Assembly (NCBI RefSeq): GCF_030019515.1
Contig: NZ_JASEEQ010000005.1
Span: 1 to 63,809 of the forward strand
Reading direction: 5' to 3'
Source: Nocardioides sp.
GTDB taxonomy: Bacteria > Actinomycetota > Actinomycetes > Propionibacteriales > Nocardioidaceae
DNA length: 63,809 nt
Position numbers and translations under genes: made by a program. Within the stretch, counting starts at the first letter, position 1; every line of letters begins with the position of its first letter. This document shows, piece by piece, positions 48,083 to 57,806 of the stretch. The notes below the pieces were generated by a model. The model was given only the letters and a program-made list of their open reading frames with translations. It did not search any database and was not told where the DNA came from.

Positions 48083-48519
48083 GCACCACCGAGCGCAGGC
48101 GCACCAGCGCCCGTCGCGAGTCGCTGCTCGCTGACCAGCCCGGCGCCTTCGCGAGCGCCCGCTACGCGCGGATCACGCCGATGAAGGCCCGCCGGGTCGT
48201 CGAGATGGTCCGCGGGCTGCCCGTCGACGAGGCCCTGTCGCTGCTGCAGTTCGCGCCGCAGGCCGCCTCCGAGACCGTCTACAAGGTGCTCGAGAGCGCC
48301 GTCGCCAACGCCGAGACCACCGAGGGCCTCGACCGCGGCGACCTGGTGGTCTCCGTGGCCCAGGTCGACGAGGGTCCGACGATGAAGCGCTGGCGCCCCC
48401 GGGCCCAGGGTCGGGCGACGCGCATCAACAAGCGCACCAGCCACATCACCCTGGCCGTCCAGCCGGCCGACGTGGTCGCAGGGAACAAGGCGACCCCGAA
48501 GAAGAGGAAGAGTGCCTGA
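48079..48519 (+). CDS. rplV: 50S ribosomal protein L22
   Basis: 146 residues. The beta-hairpin that lines the exit tunnel is near [22 protein letters not shown]-terminus ([12 protein letters not shown]) and Lys-rich C-terminus ([10 protein letters not shown]) are longer than in E. coli (110 residues), common in Actinobacteria. Coupled to rpsS and rpsC by overlaps. Confidence 0.97.
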   Translation: MSTTERRRTSARRESLLADQPGAFASARYARITPMKARRVVEMVRGLPVDEALSLLQFAPQAASETVYKVLESAVANAETTEGLDRGDLVVSVAQVDEGPTMKRWRPRAQGRATRINKRTSHITLAVQPADVVAGNKATPKKRKSA

Positions 48520-49358
48520 TGGGCCAGAAGATCAACCCGAACGGCTTCCGCCTCGGCATCTCGACCGACCACAAGAGCCGTTGGTACGCTGACAAGCTCT
48601 ACAAGTCGTACGTCGGCGAGGACGTCGCCATCCGCAAGCTGCTCTCCAAGGGCATGGAGCGGGCCGGCATCGCCAAGGTGGAGATCGAGCGCACCCGTGA
48701 CCGCGTGCGGGTGGACATCCACACCGCGCGTCCGGGCATCGTCATCGGCCGCCGCGGCGCCGAGGCCGACCGCATCCGTGGCGAGCTCGAGAAGCTCACC
48801 GGCAAGCAGGTCCAGCTGAACATCCTCGAGGTGAAGAACCCCGAGGTCGACGCCCAGCTGGTCGCGCAGGGTGTGGCCGAGCAGCTCTCCGGCCGCGTGC
48901 AGTTCCGGCGCGCCATGCGCAAGGCCATGCAGACCTCGATGCGCTCGGGTGCCAAGGGCATCCGGATCCAGTGCTCGGGCCGCCTCAACGGCGCCGAGAT
49001 GTCGCGCACCGAGTTCTACCGCGAGGGTCGCGTCCCGCTGCACACGCTGCGTGCCGACATCGACTACGGCTTCTACGAGGCCCGCACGACCTTCGGCCGG
49101 ATCGGCGTGAAGGTCTGGATCTACAAGGGCGAGGTCGCCGGCACCCGTGCCGAGCGCCAGGCCCAGGCCGCCGCCCGCGCCGGGGTCCCCGGCCGCGGTG
49201 GTCGTCCGACCCGCGGCAACGAGCGCGGTGGCGAGCGTCCGAGCCGCGGCTCGCGGGGCGACCGTCCGGCGCGCTCGGACCGCGACGCCGCTCCCGCCGA
49301 GGCCCCGGCCGAGGCTGCCGCTCCGGCTCCGGCCGCTGACACTCCGAAGGAGGGCTGA
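48519..49358 (+). CDS. rpsC: 30S ribosomal protein S3 with low-complexity tail
   Basis: 279 residues: N-terminal KH domain ([16 protein letters not shown]) and C-terminal S3 domain to about residue 210, then about 65 residues rich in Arg/Gly ([20 protein letters not shown]) and Ala/Pro ([17 protein letters not shown]). The core binds 16S rRNA and mRNA entry; the tail is a typical actinobacterial addition of unknown role. Confidence 0.97.
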   Translation: MGQKINPNGFRLGISTDHKSRWYADKLYKSYVGEDVAIRKLLSKGMERAGIAKVEIERTRDRVRVDIHTARPGIVIGRRGAEADRIRGELEKLTGKQVQLNILEVKNPEVDAQLVAQGVAEQLSGRVQFRRAMRKAMQTSMRSGAKGIRIQCSGRLNGAEMSRTEFYREGRVPLHTLRADIDYGFYEARTTFGRIGVKVWIYKGEVAGTRAERQAQAAARAGVPGRGGRPTRGNERGGERPSRGSRGDRPARSDRDAAPAEAPAEAAAPAPAADTPKEG

Positions 49359-49361
49359 GTC

Positions 49362-49781
49362 ATGTTGATGCCCCGTCGTGTCAAGCACCGCAAGCAGCAC
49401 CACCCCCGGCGGACCGGTGCGGCCAAGGGCGGCACCCGTCTGGCGTTCGGCGACTTCGGCATCCAGGCGGTCGAGGCCGCCTATGTGACCAACCGGCAGA
49501 TCGAGTCGGCCCGTATCGCGATGACCCGTCACATCAAGCGTGGCGGCAAGGTGTGGATCAACATCTACCCCGACCGCCCGCTGACGAAGAAGCCCGCCGA
49601 GACCCGCATGGGCTCCGGCAAGGGCTCGCCCGAGTGGTGGATCGCCAACGTGAAGCCGGGTCGGGTCATGTTCGAGCTCTCCGGCGTGGACGAGACGACC
49701 GCCCGCGAGGCCATGCGCCGCGCGATGCACAAGCTCCCCATGAAGTGCCGGTTCATCTCCCGCGAAGCAGGTGAATTCTGA
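49362..49781 (+). CDS. rplP: 50S ribosomal protein L16
   Basis: 139 residues; [15 protein letters not shown] start, three nt after the rpsC stop. Binds near the A site of 23S rRNA. Second ATG at 49368 is less likely as start, since the family begins MLMPRR. Confidence 0.97.
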   Translation: MLMPRRVKHRKQHHPRRTGAAKGGTRLAFGDFGIQAVEAAYVTNRQIESARIAMTRHIKRGGKVWINIYPDRPLTKKPAETRMGSGKGSPEWWIANVKPGRVMFELSGVDETTAREAMRRAMHKLPMKCRFISREAGEF

Positions 49782-50026
49782 TGGCTACCACTGCCCACGA
49801 GCTCGACGAGCTGAACGCCGTCGACATCGAGGCCAAGCTGCGCGAGGCCAAGGAGGAGCTCTTCAACCTCCGCTTCCAGGCGGCCACCGGCCAGCTGGAG
49901 AGCCACGGTCGGCTCCGCACGGTCAAGAAGGACATCGCCCGGATCTACACCGTGGTGCGCGAGCGCGAGCTCGGCATCCGGACCACCCCGGGCCAGGACA
50001 GCAACGAGGATGGTGACGCCAAGTGA
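49781..50026 (+). CDS. rpmC: 50S ribosomal protein L29
   Basis: 81 residues; core [26 protein letters not shown]. At the tunnel exit with L23. Longer C-terminus than E. coli (63 residues). One-base overlap with rplP and four-base overlap with rpsQ. Confidence 0.96.
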   Translation: MATTAHELDELNAVDIEAKLREAKEELFNLRFQAATGQLESHGRLRTVKKDIARIYTVVRERELGIRTTPGQDSNEDGDAK

Positions 50027-50304
50027 GCGAGCAGGCTCCGGCGAACGCTGCAGAGCGGAACGCCCGCAAGGTCCGTGAGGGCCTGGTCGTCAGCGACAAG
50101 ATGGACAAGACCGTGGTCGTGTCCGTCGAGGACCGCGTCAAGCACGCGCTGTACGGCAAGGTCCTGCGCCGCACGAGCAAGCTCAAGGCGCACGACGAGC
50201 AGAACGAGTGCGGCATCGGCGACCGTGTTCTCCTGATGGAGACCCGGCCGTTGTCGGCCACCAAGCGGTGGCGCGTCGTGGAGATCCTCGAGAAGGCGAA
50301 GTAG
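50023..50304 (+). CDS. rpsQ: 30S ribosomal protein S17
   Basis: 93 residues, OB fold core [34 protein letters not shown]. Last gene of the S10 operon. GTG 50023 overlaps the rpmC stop (GTGA). A 97-nt gap with a possible hairpin (50308-50327) separates it from rplN. Confidence 0.96.
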   Translation: MSEQAPANAAERNARKVREGLVVSDKMDKTVVVSVEDRVKHALYGKVLRRTSKLKAHDEQNECGIGDRVLLMETRPLSATKRWRVVEILEKAK

Positions 50305-50307
50305 CAC

Positions 50308-50327
50308 CCGTTCCCTGCCCGGGACGG
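50308..50327 (+). terminator. Weak hairpin at the S10/spc boundary
   Basis: CCGT..CCC pairs with GGGACGG with one bulge; no U-tract. May mark mRNA processing rather than termination. I could not identify a clear spc promoter in 50305-50401. Confidence 0.3.
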
Positions 50328-50401
50328 ACCAACCAATGAAGTTCGGCCAGGCTCATCGTTCGTGAAGCGTTGAGAACCAGCTCGACAACCAGGAGAAACT
50401 G

Positions 50402-50770
50402 ATGATCCAGCAGGAGTCGCGACTCAAGGTCGCCGACAACACCGGTGCGAAGGAGATCCTCTGCATCCGTGTTCTCGGTGGCTCGGGTCGGCGCTACGCC
50501 GGTATCGGCGACGTCATCGTCGCCACCGTGAAGGATGCGATCCCCGGTGGCAACGTGAAGAAGGGTGATGTCGTCAAGGCGGTCGTCGTGCGCACCGTGA
50601 AGGAGCGCCGTCGCCCGGACGGCTCGTACATCCGCTTCGACGAGAACGCCGCCGTCATCCTCAAGAACGACGGCGAGCCGCGAGGCACCCGCATCTTCGG
50701 CCCGGTGGGCCGCGAGCTGCGCGAGAAGAAGTTCATGAAGATCATCTCGCTCGCCCCGGAGGTGCTCTGA
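50402..50770 (+). CDS. rplN: 50S ribosomal protein L14
   Basis: 122 residues, [19 protein letters not shown]; intersubunit-bridge protein at the 50S interface that also binds the silencing factor RsfS. Ribosome-binding site AGGAG upstream. First gene of spc. Confidence 0.98.
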   Translation: MIQQESRLKVADNTGAKEILCIRVLGGSGRRYAGIGDVIVATVKDAIPGGNVKKGDVVKAVVVRTVKERRRPDGSYIRFDENAAVILKNDGEPRGTRIFGPVGRELREKKFMKIISLAPEVL

Positions 50771-50773
50771 GCC

Positions 50774-51148
50774 ATGGCTGAGTCGAAGAAGAAGAGCGTG
50801 AGCATCAAGAAGGGCGACACCGTCAAGGTGATCGCGGGCAAGGACAAGGGCGCCGAGGGTCGGGTCATCCAGGTGCTCCGCGAGGAGCAGCGGGTGATCG
50901 TCGAGGGCGTGAACCGCGTCAAGCGGCACACCAAGGTGGTCAACCAGGGCGGACGTGCCGGCAGCACCGGCGGCATCATCACCGCCGAGGCCCCGATCCA
51001 CGTCTCGAACGTGATGCTGGTCGAGGACGACGGTGTGACCCGGATCGGCTTCCGCCGCGACGAGGTCACCAAGCGCCGCCCCGACGGCTCGACGTACAAG
51101 GCGGAGCGCAGCGTCCGCATCTCGCGCAAGACCGGCAAGGAAATCTGA
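50774..51148 (+). CDS. rplX: 50S ribosomal protein L24
   Basis: 124 residues with KOW motif [21 protein letters not shown]. Assembly initiator for 50S. Stop overlaps the rplE ATG by one base. Confidence 0.97.
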   Translation: MAESKKKSVSIKKGDTVKVIAGKDKGAEGRVIQVLREEQRVIVEGVNRVKRHTKVVNQGGRAGSTGGIITAEAPIHVSNVMLVEDDGVTRIGFRRDEVTKRRPDGSTYKAERSVRISRKTGKEI

Positions 51149-51744
51149 TGACCCAGACCGATTCTGAGCAGTCGCAGACGACGGCCTCCGCAAGGGTCAC
51201 CCCTCGTCTCAAGACGCGCTACCGCGAGGAGATCCTCCCCGCACTGCGCTCCGAGTTCGCCATCGAGAACGTCATGCAGGTGCCCGCGCTGACCAAGATC
51301 GTGGTCAACATGGGTGTCGGCGAGGCGGCTCGCGACTCGAAGCTGATCGAGGGTGCCGTCAAGGACCTCACCGCGATCACGGGCCAGAAGCCGCTGGTCA
51401 CCAAGGCCCGCAAGTCGATCGCGCAGTTCAAGCTGCGCGAGGGCATGCCGATCGGTGCGCACACCACGCTGCGCGGCGACCGGATGTGGGAGTTCCTGGA
51501 CCGGCTGCTGTCACTCGCGCTGCCGCGCATCCGTGACTTCCGCGGCCTGAACCCCACCCAGTTCGACGGCCGGGGCAACTACACCTTCGGCCTCACCGAG
51601 CAGGTCATGTTCCACGAGATCGACCAGGACCGGATCGACCGCTCGCGGGGCATGGACATCACGGTCGTCACCACCGCCACCAACGACGAGCAGGGCCGTG
51701 CGCTGCTCAAGCAGCTCGGATTCCCGTTCAAGGAGGGCAACTGA
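51148..51744 (+). CDS. rplE: 50S ribosomal protein L5
   Basis: 198 residues; an N-terminal ~15-residue polar extension precedes the core [17 protein letters not shown]. Binds 5S rRNA with L18 in the central protuberance. Confidence 0.97.
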
Positions 51745-51745
51745 C

Positions 51746-51931
51746 ATGGCGAAGACCGCTCTGAAGGTCAAGGCCGCTCGCAAGCCCAAGTTCGCGGTGC
51801 GCGGCTACACCCGCTGCCAGCGCTGCGGCCGGCCCAAGGCCGTCTACCGCAAGTTCGGCCTGTGCCGCATCTGCCTGCGGGAGATGGCGCACCGCGGCGA
51901 GCTGCCGGGCGTGACCAAGTCCAGTTGGTGA
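51746..51931 (+). CDS. rpsN: 30S ribosomal protein S14, zinc-binding type
   Basis: 61 residues with CQRC...CRIC (CxxC-x12-CxxC) zinc ribbon, the short zinc form. Many actinobacteria also keep a zinc-free S14 elsewhere under zinc control. ATG 51746 lies one nt after the rplE stop. Confidence 0.97.
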
Positions 51932-52007
51932 CCACCACCCTCCACGACCGCTGAAGGTCGCGTCCGCCTGATGGGCGCGAAACCGCAGAAGAGAGAGAAC
52001 AACCGCA

Positions 52008-52415
52008 ATGACGATGACTGACCCGATCGCAGACATGCTGACCCGTCTGCGCAACGCCAACCAGGCGTACCACGATGCGGTGTCGATGCCGTACAGCAAG
52101 CTCAAGCAGGGTGTCGCCGACATCCTCAAGCAGGAGGGCTACATCACCTCCTACGACGTCACCGAGCCGGCCGAGGGCGAGGTCGGCAAGACGCTGACCA
52201 TCACCCTCAAGTACGGCCGCAACCGGGAGCGCTCGATCGCGGGCGTCCGCCGGATCAGCAAGCCCGGCCTGCGGGTGTACGCCAAGCACACCGGGCTCCC
52301 GAGGGTGCTCGGCGGCCTGGGCGTCGCGATCATCTCGACCAGCCAGGGCCTGCTGACCGACCGCCAGGCGAACCAGAAGGGCGTGGGTGGGGAAGTCCTC
52401 GCCTACGTCTGGTAA
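52008..52415 (+). CDS. rpsH: 30S ribosomal protein S8
   Basis: 135 residues, [21 protein letters not shown]. Binds the central 16S domain; in E. coli it represses spc translation. A 76-nt gap precedes it, holding an inverted segment (around GACCGCTGAAGGTC) but no clear hairpin with an S8-site match. Confidence 0.97.
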   Translation: MTMTDPIADMLTRLRNANQAYHDAVSMPYSKLKQGVADILKQEGYITSYDVTEPAEGEVGKTLTITLKYGRNRERSIAGVRRISKPGLRVYAKHTGLPRVLGGLGVAIISTSQGLLTDRQANQKGVGGEVLAYVW

Positions 52416-52443
52416 CGACGAGACCGAGAAGGAGAACGAAAGC

Positions 52444-52983
52444 ATGTCGCGTATTGGCAAGCTCCCCGTCGCGGTCCCGTCGGGCGTCGACGTCGCGATC
52501 GACGGCGCGCACGTGACGGTCAAGGGCCCCAAGGGCACCCTGTCGCACACCGTGGCCGCCCCGATCACGGTCGAGAAGAACGACGGCGTCCTCGACGTCA
52601 GGCGTCCCGACGACGAGCGTCAGAGCAAGGCCCTCCACGGCCTGACCCGAACCCTGGTCAACAACATGGTGGTGGGCGTGACCGAGGGCTACGAGAAGAA
52701 GCTCGAGATCGTGGGCGTGGGCTACCGCGTCCTGTCCAAGGGCCCGACCCAGCTGGAGTTCCAGCTGGGGTACTCCCACCCGATCACCTTCAACGCCCCC
52801 GAGGGCATCACCTTCACGGTGGACGGCCCCACGCGCCTCGGCGTCCAGGGCATCGACAAGCAGCTCGTCGGTGAGGTGGCCGCCAACATCCGCAAGCTGC
52901 GCAAGCCCGAGCCGTACAAGGGCAAGGGCGTTCGCTACGCGGGTGAGCACATTCGCCGCAAGGTCGGAAAGGCCGGTAAGTGA
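52444..52983 (+). CDS. rplF: 50S ribosomal protein L6
   Basis: 179 residues; [21 protein letters not shown] and the C-terminal [24 protein letters not shown]. Near the factor-binding site of 23S rRNA. Start ATG 52444 chosen by homology over an upstream in-frame codon. Confidence 0.98.
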   Translation: MSRIGKLPVAVPSGVDVAIDGAHVTVKGPKGTLSHTVAAPITVEKNDGVLDVRRPDDERQSKALHGLTRTLVNNMVVGVTEGYEKKLEIVGVGYRVLSKGPTQLEFQLGYSHPITFNAPEGITFTVDGPTRLGVQGIDKQLVGEVAANIRKLRKPEPYKGKGVRYAGEHIRRKVGKAGK

Positions 52984-52985
52984 TC

Positions 52986-53369
52986 ATGGCGATCTCACTG
53001 TCGAACAACAAGCACACCGCCACGCGGACGAAGTCCCGCCTGCGCCGCCAGGTCCGGGGCCGCAAGAAGGTCTCCGGCACGCCGGAGCGTCCGCGCCTGG
53101 TCGTCACCCGCTCCTCGAAGCACATCAGCGTCCAGGTCGTCGACGACCTGGTGGGCAAGACGCTTGCGTCGGCGTCCACCATGGAGTCGGACCTGCGTGG
53201 CTTCACGGGTGACAAGACCGCCAAGGCCAAGAAGGTGGGCGAGCTCGTCGCCGAGCGGGCCAAGTCCGCCGGTGTCGAGGGCGTCGTCTTCGACCGGGCC
53301 GGCAACAAGTACCACGGCCGCGTCGCGGCCCTGGCGGAGGGCGCCCGCGAGGGCGGCCTGACCTTCTGA
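52986..53369 (+). CDS. rplR: 50S ribosomal protein L18
   Basis: 127 residues; [25 protein letters not shown] core. Binds 5S rRNA with L5. Two nt after rplF. Confidence 0.97.
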   Translation: MAISLSNNKHTATRTKSRLRRQVRGRKKVSGTPERPRLVVTRSSKHISVQVVDDLVGKTLASASTMESDLRGFTGDKTAKAKKVGELVAERAKSAGVEGVVFDRAGNKYHGRVAALAEGAREGGLTF

Positions 53370-53409
53370 TCGCGATAGATACGCAAGTAGAGAGAAGAGG
53401 AACAGTCTC

Positions 53410-54024
53410 ATGAGCGGAGCCCAGCGCGGACAGCGCGGTGGCGAGCGCCGTGGACGCGACGACCGTCGCGGCCAGGGTGCTGACAAGACCGCCTACATCG
53501 AGCGCGTCGTCGCGATCAACCGTGTCGCCAAGGTCGTGAAGGGTGGTCGTCGCTTCAGCTTCACCGCCCTCGTGGTCGTCGGCGACGGCGACGGCATGGT
53601 CGGCGTCGGCTACGGCAAGGCCAAGGAGGTCCCGGCGGCGATCGCCAAGGGTGTCGAGGAGGCGAAGAAGCACTTCTTCCGCGTTCCGCGCATCCAGGGC
53701 ACGATCCCGCACCCCGTCCAGGGCGAGAAGGCGGCCGGTGTCGTCCTCCTGCGTCCCGCCGCCCCCGGTACCGGCGTCATCGCCGGTGGCCCGGTGCGCG
53801 CGGTGCTGGAGGCCGCCGGCATCCACGACGTGCTGAGCAAGTCGCTCGGGTCGTCGAACCAGATCAACATCGTCCACGCGACGGTGGCGGCCCTGCGGAT
53901 GCTCGAGCAGCCCGAGGCCGTGGCCGCCCGCCGCGGACTGCCGGTCGAGCAGATCGCCCCGGCGGCGCTGCTCAAGGCCCGGGTCGAGGTCCCCGCGGGG
54001 GTCTCCGAGGAGGTGTCGTCCTGA
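53410..54024 (+). CDS. rpsE: 30S ribosomal protein S5
   Basis: 204 residues with an N-terminal Arg/Gly-rich tail ([19 protein letters not shown]) and the dsRBD-like core [29 protein letters not shown]. Fidelity protein at mRNA entry, spectinomycin site region. Stop overlaps rpmD start by one base. Confidence 0.97.
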   Translation: MSGAQRGQRGGERRGRDDRRGQGADKTAYIERVVAINRVAKVVKGGRRFSFTALVVVGDGDGMVGVGYGKAKEVPAAIAKGVEEAKKHFFRVPRIQGTIPHPVQGEKAAGVVLLRPAAPGTGVIAGGPVRAVLEAAGIHDVLSKSLGSSNQINIVHATVAALRMLEQPEAVAARRGLPVEQIAPAALLKARVEVPAGVSEEVSS

Positions 54025-54206
54025 TGGCGCAGCTCAAGGTCCAGCAGAAGAAGGGCGTCGTCGGCATCAAGGCCAACCAGCGCGAGACCCTGCGCACGCT
54101 CGGGCTCAAGCGCATCGGCGACGTCGTCGTCAAGGAGGACCGCCCGGAGATCCGCGGCATGGTCAACACCGTCCGTCACCTCGTGACGGTCGAGGAGGTC
54201 GAGTGA
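54024..54206 (+). CDS. rpmD: 50S ribosomal protein L30
   Basis: 60 residues, [23 protein letters not shown]; small globular 23S binder. Overlaps the rpsE stop by one base; rplO begins 1 nt after its end. Confidence 0.97.
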   Translation: MAQLKVQQKKGVVGIKANQRETLRTLGLKRIGDVVVKEDRPEIRGMVNTVRHLVTVEEVE

Positions 54207-54207
54207 C

Positions 54208-54648
54208 ATGACGCTCAAGCTGCACAACCTGCGTCCTGCCCCCGGCGCCAGGACCGCCAAGACCCGGGTGGGTCGCGGTGAGGGCTCCAAGGGCAAGACC
54301 GCGGGCCGTGGTACCAAGGGCACCAAGGCTCGCTACCAGGTCCCGGCCGCCTTCGAGGGCGGCCAGATGCCGATCCACATGCGGCTCCCGAAGCTCAAGG
54401 GCTTCAAGAACCCGTTCAAGGTGGAGTTCCAGGTCGTGAACCTGGACCGCATCAACAAGCTCTTCCCCGAGGGCGGCGCCGTGGGCGTCGAGGACCTCGT
54501 CGCCAAGGGCGCCGTCCGTGACGGCCACCCGGTGAAGGTCCTCGGCCAGGGCGACCTGTCCGTGGCCGTGCAGGTGAGCGCGAACGCGTTCTCCGCGAGG
54601 GCCTCGGAGAAGATCGAGGCCGCCGGCGGCACCACGACGTTGGTGTGA
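54208..54648 (+). CDS. rplO: 50S ribosomal protein L15
   Basis: 146 residues, [35 protein letters not shown]. Late assembly 50S protein. Followed by a strong hairpin, so it ends the spc transcript instead of running into secY. Confidence 0.97.
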   Translation: MTLKLHNLRPAPGARTAKTRVGRGEGSKGKTAGRGTKGTKARYQVPAAFEGGQMPIHMRLPKLKGFKNPFKVEFQVVNLDRINKLFPEGGAVGVEDLVAKGAVRDGHPVKVLGQGDLSVAVQVSANAFSARASEKIEAAGGTTTLV

Positions 54649-54675
54649 CCCACGGGTGACCCGATCCAGCGCATT

Positions 54676-54715
54676 GGGCGCGGCGGTCCTGCCCCTGGCA
54701 GGACCGTCCGCGCCC
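54676..54715 (+). terminator. Terminator between rplO and secY
   Basis: CGGTCCTGCC (54684-54693) with GGCAGGACCG (54697-54706), loop CCT, extended by GGGCGCGG (54676-54683) with CCGCGCCC (54708-54715) past one bulged T. Confidence 0.8.
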
Positions 54716-54747
54716 GTCGCGCGCTCGGGGGTCGTCACCCTGCCTGT

Positions 54748-54753
54748 TAGGCT
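54748..54753 (+). promoter_or_regulatory. secY promoter -10
   Basis: TAGGCT downstream of the rplO terminator, about 60 nt before the secY start; no clear -35. Gives secY-adk-map independent transcription. Confidence 0.55.
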
Positions 54754-54813
54754 TCCCCGGGTCCTTGCGGTCGAGTCGCAGGGGCCGCTTCACGCTTGGA
54801 GAAAGAGGATCTC

Positions 54814-56127
54814 GTGCTGAGCGCGTTCGCGAACGCTTTCCGGACCCCGGACCTGCGGCGCAAGCTGCTGTTCGTCGTGTTGATCATCGGGGTCTTCCGG
54901 CTCGGATCGCAGGTCCCGACCCCCGGCGTCGACGTCGGCAACGTGCAGGCCTGCGTGGACATCGCCACCGAGGGCAGCAACGCCGACCTGTACAGCCTGG
55001 TCAACATGTTCTCCGGCGGGGCGCTGCTCCAGCTGACGATCTTCGCGCTCGGCATCATGCCGTACATCACCGCGAGCATCATCCTGCAGCTGCTGGTCGT
55101 GGTGATCCCGCGGCTCGAGGCGCTGAAGAAGGAAGGCCAGTCCGGCCAGACCAAGATCACCCAGTACACCCGCTACCTGACGCTGGGCCTCGCGGTCCTC
55201 CAGGCGACGGGCATCGTGGCCCTGGCCCGCTCCGGCAACCTGCTCCAGGGCTGCGACCCCACCACGTTCCCGCTGCTCCACGACAACGGGACCTCGACGT
55301 TCCTCCTCATGGTCGTCACGATGACCGCCGGCACCGCGGTGATCATGTGGCTCGGCGAGCTGATCACCGAGCACGGCATCGGCAACGGCATGTCGCTGCT
55401 GATCTTCACCCAGATCATCGCGGGCTTCCCGTCCTCGCTGTGGTCGGTCCAGAGCTCCAAGGGCTGGTGGGTCTTCGGCATCGTGATGGTCACCGGCCTG
55501 GTGATCGTCGCAGCGGTCGTCTTCGTCGAGCAGGCCCAGCGCCGGATCCCGGTGCAGTACGCCCGCCGGATGGTCGGCCGCAAGATGTTCGGCGGCAGCT
55601 CCACCTACATCCCGCTCAAGGTGAACCAGGCCGGCGTCATCCCGGTCATCTTCGCCTCGTCGCTGCTCTACCTGCCCGCGATGCTGGTGTCGTTCAACCC
55701 CAGCGCCGACTCGAGGTGGGCGAACTGGATCAACTCCTACCTGGTGCGCGGCGACCACCCGCTGTACATGCTCACGTTCTTCCTGCTGATCATCTTCTTC
55801 ACCTACTTCTACGTGTCGATCACGTTCAACCCGAACGAGGTGGCCGACAACATGAAGAAGTACGGCGGCTTCATCCCCGGGATCCGGGCGGGCAAGCCGA
55901 CCGAGGACTACCTGGCCTACGTCCTGTCCCGCATCACGCTGCCCGGCTCCCTCTACCTCGGGCTGATCTCCCTGATCCCGCTGATCGCCTTCGCCGTGAT
56001 CGGTGCCAACCAGAACTTCCCGTTCGGCGGCACCAGCATCCTGATCATGGTCGGCGTCGGGCTGGACACGGTGAAGCAGATCGAGAGCCAGCTCCAGCAG
56101 CGCAACTACGAAGGATTCCTGCGCTGA
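54814..56127 (+). CDS. secY: Preprotein translocase subunit SecY
   Basis: 437 residues with ten hydrophobic helices; VLSAFANAFRTPDLRRKLLFVVLIIGVFRLGS start, plug-region FSGGALLQLTIFALGIMPYITASI, and a C-terminal QSQLQQRNYEGFLR cytosolic tail. Central channel of the Sec pathway for exported proteins. GTG 54814 follows GAGGATCTC; TTG 54796 in frame is an unlikely longer start. Confidence 0.96.
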   Translation: MLSAFANAFRTPDLRRKLLFVVLIIGVFRLGSQVPTPGVDVGNVQACVDIATEGSNADLYSLVNMFSGGALLQLTIFALGIMPYITASIILQLLVVVIPRLEALKKEGQSGQTKITQYTRYLTLGLAVLQATGIVALARSGNLLQGCDPTTFPLLHDNGTSTFLLMVVTMTAGTAVIMWLGELITEHGIGNGMSLLIFTQIIAGFPSSLWSVQSSKGWWVFGIVMVTGLVIVAAVVFVEQAQRRIPVQYARRMVGRKMFGGSSTYIPLKVNQAGVIPVIFASSLLYLPAMLVSFNPSADSRWANWINSYLVRGDHPLYMLTFFLLIIFFTYFYVSITFNPNEVADNMKKYGGFIPGIRAGKPTEDYLAYVLSRITLPGSLYLGLISLIPLIAFAVIGANQNFPFGGTSILIMVGVGLDTVKQIESQLQQRNYEGFLR

Positions 56128-56187
56128 TATGCGATTGATCACCATCGACTGCGCGGGCACGACGCGCCCTGCGACAATGCGGATGAC

Positions 56188-56763
56188 ATGCGCCTGATCA
56201 TCATGGGCCCCCCGGGGGCCGGCAAGGGAACCCAAGCGAAGTTCATCGCCGAGCACTTCAAGATCCCCGCGATCTCGACCGGCGACATCTTCCGTGCGAA
56301 CGTCTCCGAGGGCACGCCGCTGGGTGTCGAGGCGAAGCGCTTCATGGACGCCGGCGAGTACGTCCCCGACGAGGTGACCAACCGGATGGTCCGCAACCGG
56401 ATCGACGAGCCGGACGCGGCCAGCGGGTTCCTGCTCGACGGCTACCCGCGCACGGTCGCCCAGGTCGAGGAGCTCGACGGGATGATCCGGTTCACCGGAC
56501 ACCAGCTCGACGCCGTCGTCTGCCTCACCGTCGACCAGGACGAGATCGTCAGCCGGCTGCTCCAGCGCGCGCAGGTCGAGGGACGCGCCGACGACACCGA
56601 GGACGTGATCCGGCGCCGCCAGGATCTCTACCTCCAGGAGACGGCGCCGCTGATCGAGATCTACAAGCAGCGCGGCATCGTGCACGAGATCGACGGCATC
56701 GGCGAGGTCGACGAGGTGACCGCGCGGATCTTCCAGGCGCTGGACGTCATCCCGGAAAGCTGA
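56188..56763 (+). CDS. adk: Adenylate kinase
   Basis: 191 residues: P-loop MGPPGAGKGTQAK, DGYPRT near residue 85, and a short LID typical of actinobacterial Adk (E. coli has 214 residues). Interconverts ATP+AMP and 2 ADP. Stop overlaps the map ATG by one base. Confidence 0.97.
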   Translation: MRLIIMGPPGAGKGTQAKFIAEHFKIPAISTGDIFRANVSEGTPLGVEAKRFMDAGEYVPDEVTNRMVRNRIDEPDAASGFLLDGYPRTVAQVEELDGMIRFTGHQLDAVVCLTVDQDEIVSRLLQRAQVEGRADDTEDVIRRRQDLYLQETAPLIEIYKQRGIVHEIDGIGEVDEVTARIFQALDVIPES

Positions 56764-57581
56764 TGGGCCTGTTCGACCGCGGGGTCGAGATCAAGACCCC
56801 CGAGCAGATCGCCGGCATGCGCAAGGCCGGCCTCGTGGTGGGCCGCACCCTGGAGCTGCTGCGCGCCAGCGTGCGTGCCGGGACCTCCACGGCCGAGCTC
56901 GACGCGATCGCCGAGGACAGCATCCGCTCGTCGGGCGCGGTCCCGTCGTTCCAGGGCTACCACGGGTTCCCGGCCACGATCTGCACCTCGGTCAACGACG
57001 AGGTGGTGCACGGGATCCCCGGTGACCGGGTGATCGCCGAGGGCGACGTGGTGTCGATCGACTGCGGCGCGATCGTCGACGGCTGGCACGGCGACGCGGC
57101 GATCACGGTCGCCATCGGCGACGTGCCCGACGAGGTGGCCGAGCTGATGCGGGTCACCGAGGAGGCGATGTGGCGAGGCATCGCCGCGGCCCGCCTCGGC
57201 GGCCGGGTCACCGACATCTCCCACGCCGTCGAGACGTTCGTGCGGAGCCGCGGTCGCTACGGGATCCTCGAGGACTACACCGGCCACGGCATCGGCTCCC
57301 AGATGCACCAGCCGCCGAACGTGCCCAACTACGGTCGCCCGGGCAAGGGGCCGCGTCTGGTCGAGGGCCTCGCGCTCGCGGTCGAGCCGATGCTCACCCT
57401 CGGCGCCAAGGACGTCTCGGTGCTCGAGGACGACTGGACCGTGGTCACCGACGACGGCAGCTGGGCCGCCCACTTCGAGCACACGTTCACGATCACGCCG
57501 CGCGGGACCTGGGCGCTGACGGCGCTGGACGGCGGCGAGGCGGCGCTCACCGCGCTCGGGGTCCCCTACGGCGGGGACTGA
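56763..57581 (+). CDS. map: Type I methionine aminopeptidase
   Basis: 272 residues. Metal ligands D100, D111, H175 (GHGIG), E208 (VEPM) and E239 (FEHT) match the family. Removes N-terminal Met from new proteins using two divalent ions (Mn, Co or Fe). Coupled to adk by a one-base overlap. No N-terminal SH3-type extension. Confidence 0.97.
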   Translation: MGLFDRGVEIKTPEQIAGMRKAGLVVGRTLELLRASVRAGTSTAELDAIAEDSIRSSGAVPSFQGYHGFPATICTSVNDEVVHGIPGDRVIAEGDVVSIDCGAIVDGWHGDAAITVAIGDVPDEVAELMRVTEEAMWRGIAAARLGGRVTDISHAVETFVRSRGRYGILEDYTGHGIGSQMHQPPNVPNYGRPGKGPRLVEGLALAVEPMLTLGAKDVSVLEDDWTVVTDDGSWAAHFEHTFTITPRGTWALTALDGGEAALTALGVPYGGD

Positions 57582-57639
57582 CCCGGTCGCCCCGCCCCGA
57601 ATCGTGCGCGGTGGCCCCGGCGTGGAATGATGGGAGCCA

Positions 57640-57742
57640 CCAGGAGGGGAGTATTCCCCGCGGTGGTGTCGTCAGTACGGCCCGGGCCGGTGCCCGGACC
57701 CGGTGCCATCGGCTCGTGACCCGAGCGGAAGAGACCTCCGGA
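57640..57742 (+). ncRNA. yybP-ykoY (manganese) riboswitch
   Basis: Conserved core GGGGAGUAUUCCCC with GUCGUCAGUACGG, a GC-rich hairpin, and CGGAAGAGACCUCC. P1 is formed by GGAGG (57643-57647) with CCUCC (57735-57739). The family name comes from ykoY, a terC homologue, and a terC gene follows. CCUCCGG of the 3' arm (57735-57741) is also complementary to CCGGAGG (57790-57796), which contains the terC ribosome-binding site; metal binding would free it (translation ON). Assignment from sequence pattern, not a covariance search. Confidence 0.85.
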
Positions 57743-57806
57743 GAACTGACCGCGCCGGCGTACGACGTACGTTGACATTCTGCGCCACTCCGGAGGAGAA
57801 CTCTCG